From Ilumatobacter sp. (GTDB taxonomy: Bacteria; Actinomycetota; Acidimicrobiia; Acidimicrobiales; Ilumatobacteraceae), in the NCBI GenBank assembly GCA_029263275.1, contig JAJCXU010000359.1, forward strand, positions 1 to 9,146: a DNA stretch of 9,146 bases, written 5' to 3'. Position numbers and translations under genes: made by a program. A model generated the notes under the pieces. That model was not told the origin of the DNA, ran no database searches, and worked only from the letters and a program-made list of their open reading frames with translations. Positions 6,507 to 9,146 of the stretch are shown piece after piece. The stretch's first letter is position 1; each line of letters starts with the position of its first letter.

Positions 6507-8372
6507 TCAAGCACCTGCCTCAGCGTCTCCATCGGCGGGATCGTCGACGATCTCGGCATCGACGATGTCGTCGTCATCGACTGCTCCCTCGCCCTGGCCC
6601 GATGCCGAGGAACCCTCGGCGCCGGCGTCCTTGGCGGCTGCTTCGTACAGCTTCTGGCTGAACGCCTGGCTGGCAGCCATGAGCGCCTCGGTGGCGGTCT
6701 TGATGGCGTCGTTGTCGTTGCCTTCGAGTGCCTTCTTCAGGTCGGCGAGTGGCGCCTCGACGGCGTCCTTCTCCTCAGCCGGGACGCTGTCGCCTTGCTC
6801 GCGCAGCACCTTCTCGGTTTGGTACACGAGGCTGTCGGCGTTGTTGCGAGCCTCGGCCTCGGCAAGCCGCTGCTTGTCTTCTTCAGCGTGCGCTTCGGCA
6901 TCCTTCACCATCTGGTCGATGGCGTCCTTGTCGAGGTTGGACTGGCCCGTGATGGTCATCGACTGGGTCTTGTCGGTGGCCCGATCCTTCGCACTGACAT
7001 GCACGATGCCGTTGGCGTCGATGTCGAACGTGACCTCGATCTGCGGCACGCCCTGCATGGCCGGCGGCAGGTCGACGAGCTGGAACTTGCCGAGCGTCTT
7101 GTTATAGCTCGCCATGTCGCGCTCGCCCTGCAGCACGTGGATCTCGACCGACGGCTGGTTGTTCTCGGCCGTGGTGAAGGTTTCGGTGCGCTTGGTGGGG
7201 ATCGTGGTGTTGCGCTCGATGAGCTTGGTCATGATGCCGCCCTTGGTCTCGATACCGAGGGACAGCGGCGTGACGTCGAGCAACAGCACGTCTTTCACGT
7301 CGCCGCGCAGCACACCGGCCTGGACAGCAGCACCGATGGCGACCACTTCGTCCGGGTTGACGGTCTTGTTCGGCTCCTTGCCGGTGAGATCCTGCACGAG
7401 GTCGGTCACGGCGGGCATACGAGTGGAGCCACCGACGAGGATGACGTGGTTGAGCTCGCCCTTGGCCACGCCGGCATCCTTCAGGGCCTGCTCGAACGGC
7501 ACACGGCAGCGCTCGATCAGGTCAGCGGTGAGTTCCTGGAACTTCGCACGGGACAGCTGCTCGTCGAGGTGCAGCGGGCCATCGGCCGTGGCAGTGATGA
7601 ACGGCAGGTTGATCTGCGTCGACTGCGTCTGGCTGAGTTCGATCTTGGCCTTCTCCGCTGCTTCCTGCAGACGCTGTGCGGCCATGCGGTCGGCGCTGAG
7701 GTCGACGCCCTGGGCAGCCTTGAACTGCTGGACGAGCCAGTCGATGATGCGCTGATCCCAGTCGTCGCCACCGAGCACGGTGTCGCCGTGGGTCGTCTTG
7801 ACTTCGTACTCGCCGTCGCCGATTTCGAGGACGGACACGTCGAAGGTGCCGCCGCCGAGGTCGAACACGAGGATGGTTTCGTCGTCGTCGCTCTTGTCGA
7901 GACCGTAGGCGAGCGCGGCAGCGGTCGGCTCGTTGATGATGCGGAGCACTTCGAGGCCCGCAATGGTGCCGGCTTCCTTGGTGGCGGTGCGCTGGGCATC
8001 GTCGAAGTACGCGGGCACGGTGATGACTGCCTGGGTGACCGTGTCGCCCAGGTAGCTCTCGGCGTCGCGCTTGAGCTTCATCAGCGTGCGGGCGCTGATC
8101 TCCTGCGCGGTGTACTGCTTGCCATCGATGTCGTCGGACTTCCAGCCTTCGCCCATGTGGCGCTTGACCGAACGGAAGGTGCGATCGGGGTTGGTGATGG
8201 CCTGACGCTTCGCCACTTCACCGACGAGCACTTCGCCGGTCTTGGAGAACGCCACGACCGATGGGGTCGTACGACCGCCTTCGGAGTTCGGAATGACGAC
8301 GGGCTCGCCGCCTTCGAGGACCGAGACGACTGAGTTGGTGGTACCGAGGTCGATACCGACTGCCTTGGGCAT
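6507..8372 (-). CDS. dnaK: DnaK, Hsp70 chaperone
   Basis: 621 residues, full length for a high-GC Gram-positive DnaK. The actin-fold ATPase domain covers about 1-365: phosphate-1 loop [11 protein letters not shown] (6-16), the [17 protein letters not shown] run, [12 protein letters not shown], phosphate-2 loop [20 protein letters not shown], and adenosine loop [13 protein letters not shown]. The interdomain linker [15 protein letters not shown] leads into the substrate-binding domain and helical lid. The acidic tail has the typical [11 protein letters not shown] signature before a short Ala/Gly extension. DnaK binds exposed hydrophobic segments under control of DnaJ and GrpE, and in actinobacteria also acts as HspR co-repressor. 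It is the first gene of the operon; a TAAGGAG ribosome binding site lies 6 bases before ATG at 8372. Confidence 0.98.
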   Translation of the reverse strand: MPKAVGIDLGTTNSVVSVLEGGEPVVIPNSEGGRTTPSVVAFSKTGEVLVGEVAKRQAITNPDRTFRSVKRHMGEGWKSDDIDGKQYTAQEISARTLMKLKRDAESYLGDTVTQAVITVPAYFDDAQRTATKEAGTIAGLEVLRIINEPTAAALAYGLDKSDDDETILVFDLGGGTFDVSVLEIGDGEYEVKTTHGDTVLGGDDWDQRIIDWLVQQFKAAQGVDLSADRMAAQRLQEAAEKAKIELSQTQSTQINLPFITATADGPLHLDEQLSRAKFQELTADLIERCRVPFEQALKDAGVAKGELNHVILVGGSTRMPAVTDLVQDLTGKEPNKTVNPDEVVAIGAAVQAGVLRGDVKDVLLLDVTPLSLGIETKGGIMTKLIERNTTIPTKRTETFTTAENNQPSVEIHVLQGERDMASYNKTLGKFQLVDLPPAMQGVPQIEVTFDIDANGIVHVSAKDRATDKTQSMTITGQSNLDKDAIDQMVKDAEAHAEEDKQRLAEAEARNNADSLVYQTEKVLREQGDSVPAEEKDAVEAPLADLKKALEGNDNDAIKTATEALMAASQAFSQKLYEAAAKDAGAEGSSASGQGEGAVDDDDIVDAEIVDDPADGDAEAGA

Positions 8373-8378
8373 GTGAAG

Positions 8379-8385
8379 CTCCTTA
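8379..8385 (-). promoter_or_regulatory. Ribosome binding site of dnaK
   Basis: Minus-strand TAAGGAG, 6 bases upstream of ATG at 8372. It lies immediately downstream of the three 12-bp leader repeats. Confidence 0.85.
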
Positions 8386-8386
8386 C

Positions 8387-8420
8387 TGCTTTCGAGATTG
8401 CTTTCGAGTTTGCTTTCGAG
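8387..8420 (-). repeat. Three 12-bp tandem repeats in the dnaK leader
   Basis: On the plus strand TGCTTTCGAG starts at 8387, 8399 and 8411, an exact 12-base period with spacers AT and TT. In the dnaK transcript this reads as CUCGAAAGCA three times, ending one base before the TAAGGAG ribosome binding site. The ten-base core is identical in all copies, unusual for a leader otherwise without repeats. Its role is unknown. Confidence 0.8.
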
Positions 8421-8437
8421 GGGTGAAATCCTGATGT

Positions 8438-8450
8438 CTTGACACTCAAG
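8438..8450. promoter_or_regulatory. HspR-type half-site within a 13-bp inverted repeat
   Basis: On the minus strand CTTGAGT (8450-8444) is embedded in CTTGA-GTG-TCAAG, a perfect 5-bp inverted repeat with a 3-base spacer. CTTGAGT is the left half of the HAIR consensus. The right half at the standard 7-base spacing matches only 4 of 7 positions (CATCAGG against ACTCAAG). It lies in the transcribed leader if the promoter at 8483-8511 is correct. Confidence 0.45.
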
Positions 8451-8465
8451 CTAGGGGTTTCACGG

Positions 8466-8472
8466 ACTCAAC
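8466..8472 (-). promoter_or_regulatory. HspR-type half-site variant in the dnaK promoter region
   Basis: Minus strand GTTGAGT, one mismatch from the HAIR half CTTGAGT, in the same orientation as the two neighbouring half-sites, 40 bp from the distal and 22 bp from the proximal one, close to four and two helical turns. It would overlap or just follow the predicted transcription start. Confidence 0.35.
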
Positions 8473-8482
8473 ACAACGTCCC

Positions 8483-8511
8483 ATCACAAATGCTGGGTCA
8501 CTTCCACTCAA
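8483..8511 (-). promoter_or_regulatory. Predicted dnaK promoter with -35 inside an HspR half-site
   Basis: Minus strand TTGAGT (8511-8506) as -35, a 17-base spacer, then TGTGAT (8488-8483) as -10; each matches 4 of 6 consensus bases of a housekeeping promoter. The -35 lies inside CTTGAGT (8512-8506), a perfect left half of the HAIR operator. Seven bases further on is ACCCAGC, matching 4 of 7 of the right half ACTCAAG. Overlap of the operator with the -35 would explain repression by HspR. The predicted start near 8476 leaves a leader of about 100 bases. Confidence 0.55.
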
Positions 8512-8519
8512 GTTCCCAA

Positions 8520-8574
8520 TCCGAAATATGTTGCGAGAGTGCCCTGAGCGGGCGCCCTCGGCACGAATTTCGGA
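8520..8574. terminator. Nested inverted repeat between cdd and the dnaK promoter
   Basis: Outer arms TCCGAAAT (8520-8527) and ATTTCGGA (8567-8574) are perfect 8-bp complements; inside them GTGCC (8539-8543) pairs with GGCAC (8560-8564) around a GC-rich core containing GGGCGCCC (8550-8557). It lies 36 bases past the cdd stop and just upstream of the dnaK -35, where a terminator or insulator for cdd transcription would be expected. No T-run follows the outer arm, so intrinsic termination is uncertain. Confidence 0.35.
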
Positions 8575-8609
8575 CTTGACCGGGTGCGGTGGGGTGGGGT
8601 GGCGTGGGC

Positions 8610-9002
8610 TCAGGGGAGCTGTTCGGGGCCGAACGAGTCGGGGAGGAGATCGGCCATCGAGAGGGTCAGCGACGTGCCCGTGCCATTGGCGGCGTGGACG
8701 AGAACATCGGGAGCGGCGAACTCGCGGAGACGCTGGCGACAGCCGCCGCACGGGGTGCCCGGTGTGGCTCCGCCGGTGACGACGGCAACCTCGACGATCT
8801 CGTGGTCACCCGCGAGCACCATCGCGGCGATGGCTCCCGCCTCCGCGCAGGTGCCTTCCGGATACGCCGCATTCTCGACGTTGCATCCCGCGTAGATCTG
8901 TCCCGACGCGGCGCGGATCGCCGCGCCGACGGGATAGTTCGAGTACGGGCAGTGGGCGCGTTCCTTCGCGGCCCGCGCCGCGTCGAGCAGTTCGTCGCTC
9001 AC
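8610..9002 (-). CDS. cdd: Cytidine deaminase
   Basis: 130 residues, the normal length for the small homotetrameric zinc cytidine deaminases. It converts cytidine and deoxycytidine to uridine and deoxyuridine in pyrimidine salvage. Substrate-site residues are in NVENA (Asn41, Glu43). The zinc and catalytic motif is TCAEAGAI (Cys52, catalytic Glu54), with the second pair in PCGGCRQ (Cys85, Cys88). CPYSNYPVGAA (18-28) is the usual N-terminal family motif. The start is GTG at 9002; GAGG lies 8 bases upstream, and GTG overlaps the stop of the preceding gene as GTGA, which supports this choice. The frame stays open further upstream, but that extension is Arg-rich and unlike the family. It is followed by a nested inverted repeat rather than continuing into dnaK. 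Confidence 0.95.
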   Translation of the reverse strand: MSDELLDAARAAKERAHCPYSNYPVGAAIRAASGQIYAGCNVENAAYPEGTCAEAGAIAAMVLAGDHEIVEVAVVTGGATPGTPCGGCRQRLREFAAPDVLVHAANGTGTSLTLSMADLLPDSFGPEQLP

Positions 9003-9146
9003 CGTGACAACCTCGGGACGACGACGCGCCGGACTGCCCCCGGCAACGCATTCAACAACCCAGCGCCGACCTTGTTCAGCCCGCCGGGTACGACGTTCGC
9101 GCGGTTCAGATCGACGCCCTTCAACCCTGCGGCCGCGACCTCGTCG
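8999..9146 (-). CDS. 3' end of a gene upstream of cdd, possibly a short-chain dehydrogenase (partial)
   Basis: 48 codons and a TGA (9001-8999) are visible; the gene continues off the right edge. The product contains AAGLKGVDLNRANVVPGGLN and ends RRVVVPRLSR. The stretch VVPGGLNKVGAGLLNALPGAV resembles the C-terminal PG-x-xNK...LP region of some short-chain dehydrogenases, but this is a weak, pattern-based match. That the frame is coding is supported by the four-base GTGA overlap with cdd and by an amino-acid composition more protein-like than the Arg-rich alternative frame. It probably forms a transcription unit with cdd. Confidence 0.6.
   Translation of the reverse strand, partial: DEVAAAGLKGVDLNRANVVPGGLNKVGAGLLNALPGAVRRVVVPRLSR

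Noticed and set aside
6505..6510. TTG start for grpE overlapping the dnaK stop
   Set aside because: The AGGTG ribosome binding site would be 1 base away; ATG at 6504 has a 7-base spacer.
6354..8333. A 659-codon open frame on the plus strand antisense to dnaK
   Set aside because: It mirrors dnaK codon bias in a GC-rich genome, overlaps a certain gene almost completely and shows no family motifs.
8483..8504. SigH-type promoter (GGAA...GTT) for dnaK
   Set aside because: GGAA and CGTT motifs occur on the minus strand, but the spacing is at the edge of or outside the accepted range; the TTGAGT-N17-TGTGAT pair fits better.
8373..8609. CIRCE operator (TTAGCACTC-N9-GAGTGCTAA) before dnaK
   Set aside because: No such sequence is present; the CTTGAGT half-sites and the linked hspR point to HspR control instead of HrcA.
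9003..9146. Upstream in-frame extension of cdd
   Set aside because: Arg-rich and unlike cytidine deaminase N-termini; another frame gives a better protein ending at the GTGA overlap.

Overview
The window is high-GC bacterial chromosome with actinobacterial gene content. The best guess is the class Acidimicrobiia (Ilumatobacter-like). The basis is the order dnaK-grpE-dnaJ-hspR, which is the actinobacterial HspR-controlled chaperone operon, plus strong G/C bias at third codon positions, GTG start use and an FHA/FtsK-type secretion-ATPase relative. The genus is inferred; no rRNA or other taxonomic marker is present.

Layout. At the left edge (1-63, minus strand) lie the first 21 codons of a gene whose product starts with a signal-peptide-like segment. 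A 165-bp divergent intergenic region follows. It carries three CTTGAGG heptamers, two of them in an 11-bp tandem repeat. Next come two translationally coupled plus-strand genes. The first (229-3180) is a 983-residue relative of the FHA-FtsK ATPases of type VII-like secretion (EssC/EccC), in which all three ATPase modules have lost the nucleotide-binding residues and the membrane segments are absent. The second (3177-4181) is a 334-residue protein with features of the actin/Hsp70/PilM fold. I do not recognise this pair as a named system; it is the least ordinary part of the window.

The pair runs into the chaperone operon tail to tail with no gap: the two stop codons abut as TGA|TCA in the loop of a 7-bp hairpin. 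On the minus strand, reading right to left, are dnaK (8372-6507), grpE (6504-5851), dnaJ (5784-4642) and hspR (4631-4182). They form a complete Hsp70 machine with its own MerR-type repressor last. The dnaK leader (8373-8511) has three HspR-type CTTGAGT-like half-sites, one coinciding with a plausible -35 element, and three 12-bp tandem repeats before the ribosome binding site. A perfect 31-bp palindrome sits between grpE and dnaJ.

Right of the dnaK promoter, also on the minus strand, are a cytidine deaminase gene (cdd, 9002-8610) and the 3' end of another gene, possibly a short-chain dehydrogenase, overlapping cdd by GTGA. No tRNA, rRNA, CRISPR array, insertion sequence or phage gene was seen.
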